Shown here in pieces: positions 1-7,750 of a stretch of 19,693 bases of DNA (position 1 is its first letter; each line of letters starts with the position of its first letter). Below the pieces are notes generated by a model that was given only the letters and a program-made list of their open reading frames with translations, had not been told where the DNA came from and ran no database searches. The position numbers and the translations under genes are program-made. Origin of the DNA: JBBABP01 sp041657585. Lineage in GTDB: Bacteria > Patescibacteriota > Gracilibacteria > Absconditabacterales > Absconditicoccaceae. The stretch spans positions 1 to 19,693 of the forward strand of contig JBBABP010000015.1 of NCBI GenBank assembly GCA_041657585.1, given 5' to 3'.

Positions 1-60
1 TTTTTTATTCTTTTTCTCTCTCGAGAAGTTATTCTACAAGCCATTTTAAACCATTCTTTA

Positions 61-143
61 GTAAGTAAAGTTCCTAATTATATTCTACTTACATAATGGT
101 GCAATAGTTATGATAATTTTTCTTTTATTTACTAATTATTGCA
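61..143. promoter_or_regulatory. Two inverted repeats upstream of the first gene (possible operator region)
   Basis: Two dyads lie just before the start codon at 147. The first is a perfect 7-bp pair, gtaagta at 61-67 with tacttac at 86-92. The second is an 11-bp pair with one mismatch, tgcaatagtta at 100-110 with taattattgca at 133-143, which ends 3 bp before the ATG. A repressor site or RNA hairpin could explain them, but I cannot assign a regulator and I see no convincing -35/-10 pair. Positions 1-60 hold nothing else I can support. Confidence 0.35.
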
Positions 144-146
144 ACA

Positions 147-1568
147 ATGAACGAAGCCGAAAAAAAAGAGAAAGACGCCCTTAACAATCCCCCTAGGAAA
201 AAATTACAATATTATGATGGAAAAAATCTGATTATCTATCGTGACAATCTTGCAAAAGCTATAAAAGAAAAAAGAAAAGAGAATCCAAATTATCGTTATG
301 TAGAAGAAGATCATTCTCTTACGCACGTTCGTCCACCTGAACGCTATTCCGCTTGATGAGATCCATATTATATTGCACAAGATAATAAATTTCGTCCTGG
401 TGAAGATTTTTCTAGGCTTGAAAAAAGAATAAAAAATATAGTGTTATCCAAAATATTGTATGAGCATGGTGAAAATATAAATGTTTCAAAGCTTCTCCAT
501 GTTAAAAAAATTTTAGGAAATACTCCAGAAAATCTTTTTTCATTAGAAGAAAAAGGATTTATTATTAAAAATTTGTTTCCTGGTGGTCGTTTTTATGGGG
601 ACGAAACATATAGTGACTATAATTTAAAAAACAATGATCGTTTTGAACGTCATTGAGAACGAAAAAAAAATGTTGATTACTCGCTCAATTATAGTGAATT
701 TTTAAAAATTCTTGGTATAAAAGATTCCGATATTCATAAAATTGAAGGGATGGATGATTTTTTAAACGATAAAAAATCTAAAATGTTTGAGGAAAAAAAT
801 GAATTAGATAAGATAATAAGAGTATTACAAAATATTGATAAAAAATTTGAGAATGGGAAATTTTCAGAAGTAGATAAAAAATTTGCAATCAAGGCAATTG
901 AAACAGTTGCAAAAAGTTTTGATGGTGAAAGATCTATTATATTAGTAATAAACAAGGATTTAAGTTTGTCTGAAGAAACTTTTTGACGAAACAGGCGCGG
1001 GAAAGATAAAATTATCAAAATAATTAAAAAAATGGGTGATATAAAGTTTGATATTAATTACCATTTCCATAATAGCTATCTTGGTTCGGGTAGTTTTGAA
1101 TTAGAATGTATTCCTACAGAAAAATTAAAGATTGGTTTAATTGATATATTAGATAAAGAAAGAATAATAGAAATTGTGAAAATGCGCTATGAAGCACATA
1201 ATAATGCTGGTACTATTTGCGATGATATTATAGCAGTTGAAATTTTTAATGACAAAGTGATTGCTCTTGAGCGTTCTTTTAGTAGGGATACCGGAAGTTG
1301 AGGTAGTGGTCATTATTTTCACGAAAGACATGGTTTTATGTCTTCTAGAGATCGCACAGATATAATTATAAGGATTTTAGATAAAAATCTAAAAGAAATT
1401 AAATCTGTTAAACTTCCAGTAGAAAATAGTGAAGCTAAAGATTCAGTAAAATGAAATAATCGCAAGAATGATATAGAAAAAATTATCTCTTTAGAAGGAA
1501 ATTCTGTCAAGGTATCTAATAAAGAAGGGGAGATTTTTACTGTTAAACTAAAAAATTTGAAAAATTAG
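147..1568 (+). CDS. Hypothetical protein, 473 aa, unknown function
   Basis: I do not recognise this protein. The reading frame is continuous from ATG 147 to TAG 1566-1568 only if six in-frame TGA codons (354, 357, 654, 984, 1299, 1452) are glycine. The start is the first ATG after the inverted repeats, and no Shine-Dalgarno sequence precedes it. The product is hydrophilic and rich in Lys, Glu, Asn and Ile, with no signal peptide or membrane segment. The N-terminal third is basic and charged. The middle (about residues 200-280) looks helical. A Gly/Ser stretch around residue 383 precedes a His/Arg-rich segment (HYFHERHGF). No catalytic motif stands out. Glycine codon use differs from the core genes: about 24 GGN to 6 TGA, against 3 to 12 in tilS. 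That could mean recent acquisition with partial adaptation to the recoded code. A hairpin follows the stop, so it is probably transcribed alone. Confidence 0.75.
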
Positions 1569-1649
1569 CAACTAGAAAAGAAATACCCTAACTATTTTTT
1601 TAAGGCCAATTGTGGTATTTTATGTTGTATCTGTTCTTTATTTATAATT

Positions 1650-1680
1650 AAAATCTGTGTTTCGGCTCAGATTTTTCTTT
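1650..1680 (+). terminator. Probable intrinsic terminator after the first gene
   Basis: The 8-bp stem aaaatctg (1650-1657) pairs with cagatttt (1668-1675) around a loop containing ttcggc, and a T-rich run to 1680 follows. It lies about 80 nt past the TAG at 1566-1568 and before the predicted rsmH promoter, which fits a terminator. The stem is AT-rich, so strength is uncertain. Confidence 0.5.
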
Positions 1681-1724
1681 TTCTAAAAAAATCTAAATTA
1701 AAATAATGAAATTATTTTTTTCTT

Positions 1725-1752
1725 TTGATATCAATTTGAAATTAAATATAAA
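1725..1752 (+). promoter_or_regulatory. Predicted promoter for rsmH
   Basis: TTGATA at 1725-1730 and TATAAA at 1747-1752 are separated by 16 nt, the same spacing as the other promoters I predict here. Transcription would start near 1758-1760, exactly where the 7-bp-repeat palindrome begins. In such AT-rich DNA a chance match is possible. Confidence 0.4.
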
Positions 1753-1756
1753 CTAT

Positions 1757-1827
1757 AAACAGTGACGAGTAACGAGTAACGAGTTACGCGTCATTATTCA
1801 CTAGTCACTATTTACTGTTCACTGTTT
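1757..1827. repeat. Palindrome built of 7-bp tandem repeats in front of rsmH
   Basis: The left arm is a run of 7-bp units of the form agtgacg, agtaacg, agtaacg, agttacg. The right arm carries the same family on the opposite strand (units like gtgacta, gtaaata, gtgaaca read on the minus strand). The outer 9 bp are perfectly complementary: aaacagtga at 1757-1765 with tcactgttt at 1819-1827. The centre pairs imperfectly. The element ends 6 bp before the rsmH ATG and would form the 5' untranslated region if the predicted promoter is right. It differs from the flanking DNA in having CG-containing words such as acgag and acgcg. Confidence 0.75.
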
Positions 1828-1833
1828 GTATTT

Positions 1834-2706
1834 ATGCTTATTCACAAGCCAGTTCTATTGCAAGAAGTTTTGGAAAGCGTATCGTCAGATACGAAAATTT
1901 TTGTTGATTGTACTTTGTGACATTGATGACATACTTTGGAAATAATTAAAAAAATCTGACCACAATTGAAAGTTATATGAATTGATTTGGATCAACAAAT
2001 GTTAAATAAGGCAGAAGAAATTTTACAAAATTTCAAAGATCAAATTAAATTTGTTCATTGATCTTATTCTGATATAGACCAGATTTTAATCCAAAATTGA
2101 TATCAAAAAGCTGATTTCATACTTGTCGATTTAGGCGTGAATTTACAACATTTCAAAGATTTTTCACGTTGATTTTCTATCAAACTTGATTGAGATTTGG
2201 ATATGAGGTTCGATAAAAATCAAAAATTAACTGCTTACGACATTCTTAATTCATATTCAATAAAGCAACTTCAAGAAATATTTATTTCTTACGCTCAATT
2301 CACTCCAAAAAAATCATTAGAAATCGCACAGACAATAATTACAGAAAGAAAAAAAAATCCAATCAAAACAACATTTAATTTCAAAAATCTGCTTAAATTA
2401 TGCTGATTGTGAGAAAAAGCATGTGCAGTTATTTTCCAATCAATAAGAATCCAAACAAATCAAGAGATACAAAATTTACAAATTCTATTGCAAAAGCTTC
2501 CCAAAATTTTAAACAGTAGATGAAAATGCGTCATCTTATCTTATCATAGCATAGAAGATAAATTAGTAAAAGAAAATTTCAAAAATCTAGTTGGCGATTG
2601 ACAATTCAAACTAGTTAATAAAAAAGCAGTTAAGACAAATTACAAAGAAATCGAAATCAACAGAGCGTCGAGAAGTGCAAAATTAAGAATAATTCAAAAA
2701 AAATAA
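1834..2706 (+). CDS. rsmH: 16S rRNA (cytosine-1402-N4)-methyltransferase RsmH (MraW)
   Basis: RsmH transfers a methyl group from S-adenosylmethionine to N4 of C1402 in the ribosomal P site. The 290-residue product, close to the usual length, carries the family's landmarks: an N-terminal HKPVLLQEV; the SAM-binding loop DCTLGHGGHT (residues 25-34; usual form DATLGxGGHS); IGIDLD near residue 48; a DLGVNLQHF version of the DLGvSS motif; LDMRFD near residue 122; SYHSIEDKLVK near the C-terminus; and RASRSAKLRI at the end. Several invariant glycines, including three in the SAM loop, are encoded by TGA, which is direct evidence for UGA=Gly. The ATG at 1834 gives the standard N-terminus. No Shine-Dalgarno sequence precedes it, and the repeat palindrome ends 6 bp upstream. 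The FtsL-like gene follows 26 bp downstream, the arrangement of many division/cell-wall clusters. Confidence 0.95.
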
Positions 2707-2732
2707 TTTTATTCAGACTTATATTTAAGTTT

Positions 2733-3104
2733 ATGAAAAAATTTGCATTTGTGCCTACAAAATCTATTACGGATTTTTATGGCTGACTTATAAATAAATA
2801 TAAAAGATCAGAATCTTTGGTAAATATTTTTAAACTTTCATTTCTTATGTTGGCATTTTTTGTATGCTTGTTTGTTTATGTGTATTTTGTAAATCAATCA
2901 TCAACAAGTTGATATTTTCTTAGAAAAGAAAATCAAAAATTAAGTATAGTTAATTTTCAGTTCGATATACTAAAAACAAAACTTTTGGCATATAAACAGC
3001 AAAATCGAGAATCGATTTACAATACTGATTACAAAAGGGAAGTAATAGATGTCCAAGCAGAAGTTGTTAAAATCCCTTCAATTATGCAACTTAGCAAAAA
3101 TTAA
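2733..3104 (+). CDS. Small bitopic membrane protein, FtsL/DivIC-like
   Basis: This 123-residue protein has a basic cytoplasmic N-terminus (about residues 1-30), one strong transmembrane helix (about 34-54, rich in Phe, Leu and Val) and an extracytoplasmic part that includes a probable coiled coil (about 62-95). Just after the membrane helix it reads NQSSTSGYFLRKENQKL, resembling the N-x-x-S/T-x-G-Y-x-L-R/K segment of FtsL/DivIC-type septum proteins in Patescibacteria. Two TGA codons are read as Gly, one of them in that motif. FtsL-type proteins help assemble the divisome with FtsB and FtsQ. Position directly after rsmH supports the call, since ftsL commonly follows mraW. Sequence identity in this family is always low, so the assignment rests on topology, length and neighbourhood. 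It may be cotranscribed with rsmH and converges on the next gene with only 33 bp between stops. Confidence 0.65.
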
Positions 3105-3137
3105 TATTCCCCCAAAATTTATGATAAATTTCATTTT

Positions 3138-3794
3138 TTAATTGAAAACTATATTTCCTTTGCTTTCAAAATAATCTACATTATTTTCATCTTCTGATTC
3201 TTTTTCAAGGCGTTTTTCGCATTCTTCACAACGTTTTACAAAAGGATCGTTCAAAACTATTGCTTGAACTATCATGTCTTCAATGTTTATAGTTTCATCT
3301 TTCAGATTAATCAAAAAAACATCTTCATCAGAATTTTTATTTTTTTCTTCAGCTCATTCATTTTGATCTACAAATCTTGCAGTATAAGTAGGTATATTTA
3401 TGTTTCTTGTAAAATTATTTCCACAAGATTCACAAGTTTCATTGATTCTGCATTTGGTGTCATCAAGAGTTCAAAGAATTGAATCGTTATTTAAAGATTG
3501 TATTGTAAATGTCCCAGAAATGCCTTTTTTTTCTAATCCTTTAATCTGATCAGAAAATTTATTATCAAAATAAATGCTGTCTTTTTTGCCTGTTTCATTC
3601 AATAAATCAGCAATTTTTATTAAAAAATCTTTGTTCTTTAATTTTTCATCAGATCTCATTTTTTGATTTCTCATCAGATCTCATTCTTTTTTTTCTCATC
3701 AGATCTCATTCTTTATTTTCTTATCAGCTTTTTCAGATCATTTTTCAGATTTTTCAGTAAATTTTTCTTTGGCATTATTTAATTTGCCTTTCAT
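3138..3794 (-). CDS. DUF177 (YceD)-like zinc-ribbon protein
   Basis: The minus-strand frame runs from ATG 3792-3794 to TAA at 3138-3140 (218 aa) with several TGA codons as Gly. From about residue 85 the pattern matches DUF177/YceD: a beta segment with an xLDDTKCRINETCESCGNNF cysteine cluster, then a strand containing TARFVDQ, an acidic stretch, and INIEDMIVQAIVLNDPFVKRC followed by a second CxxC (RCEECEKRL). YceD proteins affect 23S rRNA accumulation in E. coli and plants and often sit beside rpmF; no rpmF is seen here. The first 45 residues are Lys/Glu-rich, low in complexity and coded by a 25-bp tandem repeat, so the true start may be an internal ATG (3672-3674 or 3657-3659), closer to the family's usual length. 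The gene is divergent from tilS, with 81 bp of very AT-rich DNA between the starts. Confidence 0.6.
3646..3720. repeat. Three 25-bp tandem repeats within the 5' end of the DUF177-like gene
   Basis: Copies lie at 3646-3670, 3671-3695 and 3696-3720. Each begins with the identical 15-mer tcatcagatctcatt followed by a T-rich 10-bp tail. Degenerate tcag-containing remnants continue to about 3757. Because 25 is not a multiple of 3, the identical DNA is read in a different frame in each copy (MRSDE, then GDLM, then NEIGG). Each copy contains an ATG on the coding strand, and the one in the copy nearest the gene body (3657-3659) is in frame. Confidence 0.9.
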
Positions 3795-3875
3795 TTTATT
3801 TTAAATAGTATAAAATAATAAAAAATAATGATAAATGATTTTACATTTTTTTAGATTATTTGCAAATTTTATTAA

Positions 3876-5195
3876 ATGCCATTAAATTTACAAAAACAGC
3901 TTAATATAAGCCAAATAACAAAAAAAGATTTAAATTTTTCCGAAAAAAAAGATATTTTTAACAAACTAAAAGCCATTATCAAACCTAACGAAAATGTAAT
4001 AATTGCAGTTAGTTGATGATCCGATAGTGTTTTTTTATCATGTTTAATTTACAAATTTTATTTATTTCAAAAATTAGATTTACAAAACCTGTTTTTTCTG
4101 CATTGTAATCATTGAGTAAGAAAAGAAAGTGATCAAGAAATGAAATTTGTCAAAAATTTTTTCCAATGATCAAATTTTATTTACGTAAAAAGAGATTTTA
4201 AAAAAGAAAAAATAACTAAAATATCAGAAAATTTACTTAGAATTCGGAGATATGGCGAGTTCAAAAAAATATTAAAAAAATATAAATCAGATTTAATTTT
4301 TTTTGGGCACAATCATACTGATCGTGTAGAAACAACATTTATGAATTTACTTCGTTGATGTAATCAAAATTGATTTTTATGAATGGATTTTTTACAATCT
4401 CACAATTTATTGCCAAACACTAAAATTTGCAGACCACTTATTTCATTAAATAAGGATTATATTTTTTATTTTTGTAAAAAGTTTCAAATTCCATTTATTT
4501 CAGACAAAAGTAATTTCGACACAAAAACAAGTTTGAGAAATTTTTTGAGAATAAAGATTTTGCCACAGCTGTTTAAATTATCCAACAAACAAACCCCAAC
4601 TACAAACACATTTTTGCAAAGCATGAAACAAGTTTATTCTTCTATTTCACAATCAAAAAAAGAACAGGAAGTGGATTTTTACTTAGAAAAACTATCTCCA
4701 TCAATATATCGGAATGCTAAATTTTATTATATTTTAAATATCAAAAAAGAAAATATAAAATCAGATTTATTAATTAAAGTTTTAAATGAATTATGAATAT
4801 GCAAAAACATCAATTCAAAGTTTATAAACGAGATTACAAATTTTCTTCAAAATTCCAGTGATTGATACAAATATTTTCAATCAACATATTTTTTTGTTTC
4901 CCATGGCAAAATCTATATTATTTCAGCTCCAAAATTTTTTCGACAAAAATATATTGATAAAAAAAAACTAATTAATAATTTATGAAAGATAAAATTTGAA
5001 AATCAGATTTTTGATATTGATTCTTCAAAATTTATTTGAAGTTCTTTAAATTTTCCAAAACTTTGAGATAAATATAAAAATAAAACATGGAATCAATATT
5101 GCATTTCAGCTAAAATTCCAATTTTTTGGAGAAATTTCATTCCTGTTTTGACAACTCAATCCAAAATTATAAAAGTTTTTACACATAAATTTTAA
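3876..5195 (+). CDS. tilS: tRNA(Ile)-lysidine synthetase TilS
   Basis: TilS attaches lysine to C34 of the CAU-anticodon tRNA-Ile, using ATP, so that it reads AUA codons. That is vital in a genome this rich in AUA. The 439-residue product has the PP-loop SGGSDS (residues 46-51, after VIIAV), then HCNHGVR, an RRYGEFKKI segment, and FFGHNHTDRVETTFMNLLRGC, a variant of the usual GHNxDDxxET...LRG block. The C-terminal half is divergent, as is common in TilS. About 12 glycines are TGA and 3 are GGN; both glycines of the PP-loop are TGA. Internal in-frame TGAs would truncate it under the standard code, leaving only a 137-codon piece from 4383. The start ATG at 3876 gives a short N-terminal extension before the PP-loop. 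A small membrane-protein gene begins 6 bp after the stop. Confidence 0.93.
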
Positions 5196-5201
5196 ATCCA
5201 A

Positions 5202-5690
5202 ATGATAGAAACAATTTACTTGCGACTAAATTTATTATGAAAATATTCATGATTGTGAACAAATGTCATTTATGTTTTAGTTGTTTTGTATATAATTTTT
5301 ATTTATATTTTGATTAAGGTGCATCAAGATATTATAAAAACCAAAAAAAAATTAGAGCAAAAATGAATCTGGAGATACGACAATATTCGATATATTTTTT
5401 CTACTTTTGCGTATCAATCTAACCTTACTTGAATTGATGCTATTTCAAATATTCAATGACTAAAAGTAGTTTTTCAATCAGATAAATTAAATTATTTTTC
5501 AAATCATAAATTAATCAAAACAGAAATTGAAAAATTGGAGGATGCTTTACAAAAAACAATAATTCCAAAAGAAGAACGAAGTAATATTAATATTATCAAA
5601 GGTAAAATATGAATTTTGAAAATATTTGAAAACATTTTGTGATTTATCACAACAATTTTTACGATATGAATATATAAATTATTTTGGTAG
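5202..5690 (+). CDS. Small membrane protein of unknown function, 162 aa
   Basis: I do not recognise the family. The frame runs from ATG 5202 to TAG 5688-5690 and needs about ten TGA codons as Gly. The predicted layout is a short N-terminus, a transmembrane helix at about residues 21-40 (rich in Val, Ile, Tyr), a soluble helical section of roughly 95 residues with a conserved-looking segment around RYDNIRYIFSTFAYQS, and a hydrophobic C-terminal segment (about 140-160) ending in KLFW. The anchor-plus-helices layout is loosely LemA-like, but I see no LemA motif and do not assert it. It starts 6 bp after tilS, so the two are almost certainly cotranscribed. It converges on the surface-protein gene with only 2 bp between stop codons. 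Confidence 0.75.
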
Positions 5691-5692
5691 AA

Positions 5693-6625
5693 TTAAGCTT
5701 TTTTATAATATTTTTTATATCAAAGATAGATAGCAAAAGTCAGCAAAACAATTACAAATATATTTTCTGTTGGTCAGACTTTTGGCACTTTTGTAATTAT
5801 TTTTTTTGTTGTTGGCGTTACGGCTGCTTTTAAAGACGTAACTGTGAAAGTATAAACCTTTTCTTTTCAAACATTATTTGGAACAAATTTTACTATAAAT
5901 TCTCAGTTTCTTGAAATTGGAAATTCATATTTTTCAGTTGTCATATTCACAGTAGTCAATTTATTAAAAACACTCGCAGATGGATCTCGTAAAAAAATGT
6001 CAATTTTATCACTTCATCCAACGGCTATCCATGTTAAATTTACTTTGTTTCAATTTATTGTATGAGATATCCCAGCTAATGACATATCTGCTCAAGCAGA
6101 AGCATGAGTCGAATCAACAGTTTGATATTTTCATTCTCAAGAAGTTTTATCAGCTAATTTAAACCAAATCTCATTAGATACATCTCAAGGCATATCGCTA
6201 TCATCTTTTGGTATCACAGACAAATAATATACAGTATTTGGATTGATAGTATCTGTTAAATTTAATTCCATTGTTATTCAAGTTTCTGTTCAAGAAAACG
6301 TAAAGCTTTTTTCTTTTGATTGATCAACTAAAGCTGTATTACTCAATATTTCATCTAAAGAATATGGACCATAAATTACAGTATATTTTTTTATTTTTGT
6401 TCCAAAATCGTCAGAAATCAAAGGAGATTTGATTACTATTTTTTCAGTTGTAATGCTGTCTACTGTAATTTTTTGAGTATTTTTATATCCAAAAAGAATA
6501 GCACTATTCAAGTCGCTTATAATATTTCACAAATCGCCAGTCAACGCAAAAGTAGTTCAAAAAAATAACAATCAAACAATCATAAGTTTAGATAAATTGT
6601 TTTTTAAAAATCTGATTTTTTTCAT
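5693..6625 (-). CDS. Exported surface protein with fibronectin-like domains and a C-terminal anchor
   Basis: The 310-residue product runs from ATG 6623-6625 to TAA 5693-5695 with many TGA codons as Gly. It has a signal peptide (basic start MKKIRFLKNN, hydrophobic core to about residue 27, likely cleavage after TFA). Two beta-sandwich domains of fibronectin-III or Ig type follow (about 45-165 and 180-265; strands such as NKVNLTWIAV and GEFIVKFVP). A Thr/Lys/Pro linker then leads to VPKVGPTEN, a hydrophobic helix (about 285-303) and a basic tail GYKKYYKKA. The ending resembles a sortase-type or membrane-anchoring tail; whether VGP is a sorting motif is inference. It is probably displayed on the cell surface; the ligand is unknown. 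Its promoter and leader share sequence with those of the giant surface protein at 13126. Confidence 0.8.
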
Positions 6626-6785
6626 CTTTAGATATTAATTTTTAAAAAGATAAGAAAGCAAGAAAAGCTATAGAAAGCTATGAAAGCAATAATGGCTTTG
6701 GGGCTTTTTTGGCTTTAAGGCCTTTAATACGTTATTCTATGAATTGTATTTTCAATTTTCTTGAATCATTTTTTTCATTTCCGTA
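6626..6785 (-). promoter_or_regulatory. Long repeat-containing 5' leader of the fibronectin-like surface protein gene
   Basis: Downstream of the predicted promoter, the roughly 160-nt leader contains on the minus strand a 23-nt segment of AAAGC-type units (plus positions 6694-6716). About 1.5-2 copies of a 10-bp unit tagctttcta follow (plus 6663-6687, where it reads tagaaagcta). AAAGC and GCTTT units are complementary and could pair as a hairpin in more than one register. The same two blocks, in the same order, lie in the leader of the giant gene, where the 23-nt segment matches at 20 of 23 positions with two of the differences being C/T. Confidence 0.65.
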
Positions 6786-6789
6786 TTCC

Positions 6790-6817
6790 ATTATACTCAG
6801 ATTTTTAAATTTTGCAA
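6790..6817 (-). promoter_or_regulatory. Predicted promoter of the fibronectin-like surface protein gene
   Basis: On the minus strand TTGCAA (plus 6812-6817) and a perfect TATAAT (plus 6790-6795) are 16 nt apart. The bases before the -10 read TGAG, as in the giant gene's promoter. The two spacers are also similar, both having aattta near their start and ending in a tgag preceded by a T/A-rich stretch. Confidence 0.6.
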
Positions 6818-6859
6818 ATTTTTGCATTGTTTTTTTATGCCAAAAAACTATTAAGATTT

Positions 6860-6897
6860 TATTAACAAAAAATTCTAATAAAATATTAACAAAAAAT
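6860..6897 (+). repeat. 14-bp direct repeat upstream of the gene at 6977
   Basis: The sequence tattaacaaaaaat occurs perfectly at 6860-6873 and 6884-6897, 24 bp apart, close to two helical turns. The orphan AGGAGG at 6904-6909 follows directly. A protein binding site is possible but not shown. Confidence 0.55.
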
Positions 6898-6976
6898 AAA
6901 GAAAGGAGGACTTTACACAATTAAAAATCAAGAATTAAATACAAACAAAAAATCTAAATAAAAAAAATCTAAATAT

Positions 6977-7612
6977 ATGACAAAAATTAATAATACCGAA
7001 ATCGAAATTCAAAAAAAAGAAAAAGCAACTTTAAAAAGAACATTACGAGAATTTGCATTGGAAAATATTGAATTTGAATTGTTTAAGTATTCTGAAGGAG
7101 AATTTCCAAACCTAATAATTAAACACAAACTTGAAAAAGCTATTCTTGAAAAAATAATGGGGTTAGATTTTTTAGTTCAGAATGAGAGAAAACTTCTTTT
7201 TTATGAGTTGCCGAATTGTTTTATAAATGATTTTAACGACAACACACATTCAATTCTATCAAATTTTTTTGTAATATCATTATTAGATATTTGCAAAAAA
7301 AAAGAAAGTTTTGACGCGGTTTCCAAAGAAGAAATTACCAAAAATCTTTCTGATGTTTTACTTTTGTTATGTAAAGAAAATATTGATTTAGAAACAAAAA
7401 TTAAAATTGTTTCCATAATTGATAATGATTTAAGAACAAAAATAAAAAAAGAATTTAAAAGAAAAAAATACATAAAATATAAGGATTACATTATTTCCGA
7501 ACTTATAAATTATGGAATTATATTGTTTGAAAAAGATAAAATAAAATTCACTCCTGAAGTTATTTATTGGTTTTGGAGTAAACGGCAAAAAAGAAATTAT
7601 TATTTAGTTTAA
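6977..7612 (+). CDS. Hypothetical protein, 211 aa
   Basis: I do not recognise this protein. It is open from ATG 6977 to TAA 7610-7612 without any in-frame TGA; its three glycines are all GGN. It is a soluble, charged, probably all-helical protein with no signal peptide or membrane segment. The last 60 residues are strongly basic (KKEFKRKKYIKYKDY) and run into a possible small winged-helix-like end (SELINYGIILFEKDKIKFTPEVIYWFW). Nucleic-acid binding would suit that charge, but it is a guess. The ATG at 6977 has no Shine-Dalgarno sequence at normal distance; the only AGGAGG lies 67 bp upstream. It is a single-gene unit closed by a good terminator at 7632. Confidence 0.75.
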   Translation: MTKINNTEIEIQKKEKATLKRTLREFALENIEFELFKYSEGEFPNLIIKHKLEKAILEKIMGLDFLVQNERKLLFYELPNCFINDFNDNTHSILSNFFVISLLDICKKKESFDAVSKEEITKNLSDVLLLLCKENIDLETKIKIVSIIDNDLRTKIKKEFKRKKYIKYKDYIISELINYGIILFEKDKIKFTPEVIYWFWSKRQKRNYYLV

Positions 7613-7631
7613 AAATAAATTTAAAATATTT

Positions 7632-7660
7632 AAGATGGAGTTATCGCCCCATCTTTTTTT
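7632..7660 (+). terminator. Intrinsic terminator after the 6977 gene
   Basis: The 7-bp stem aagatgg (7632-7638) pairs with ccatctt (7649-7655) around a 10-nt loop, and the run of T continues to 7660. It begins 20 nt after the stop codon. The rest of 7661-7750 shows nothing recognisable. Confidence 0.8.
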
Positions 7661-7750
7661 ACTAAAAATTAAAACATTAAAGAACAATATTAAGTAATTT
7701 ATTAATGAAAATCTTTAATTGCCAATACTCAAATTACCAATTATTCTTTT

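Noticed and set aside
1..44. Minus-strand frame from an ATG at 42-44 running off the window edge (about 14 codons, rich in Arg and Lys)
   Set aside because: Too short to distinguish from chance; no family motif, and the continuation lies outside the window.
734..1510. Several minus-strand open frames antisense to the first gene
   Set aside because: They are shadows of the continuous UGA=Gly plus-strand frame, hydrophobic antisense of Lys/Asn-rich coding sequence.
1838..1846. TTATTCACA, a near match to a DnaA box, at the start of rsmH
   Set aside because: It is a single site inside conserved coding sequence (the LIHK of the RsmH N-terminus), so not evidence for an origin.
3264..3482. Plus-strand frame antisense to the DUF177-like gene
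   Set aside because: Cysteine pattern and family likeness are on the minus strand; this frame is a shadow.
6709..6924. Overlapping plus- and minus-strand open frames upstream of 6977
   Set aside because: They overlap the surface-gene promoter and leader, have no family likeness, and look like translations of AT-rich non-coding DNA.
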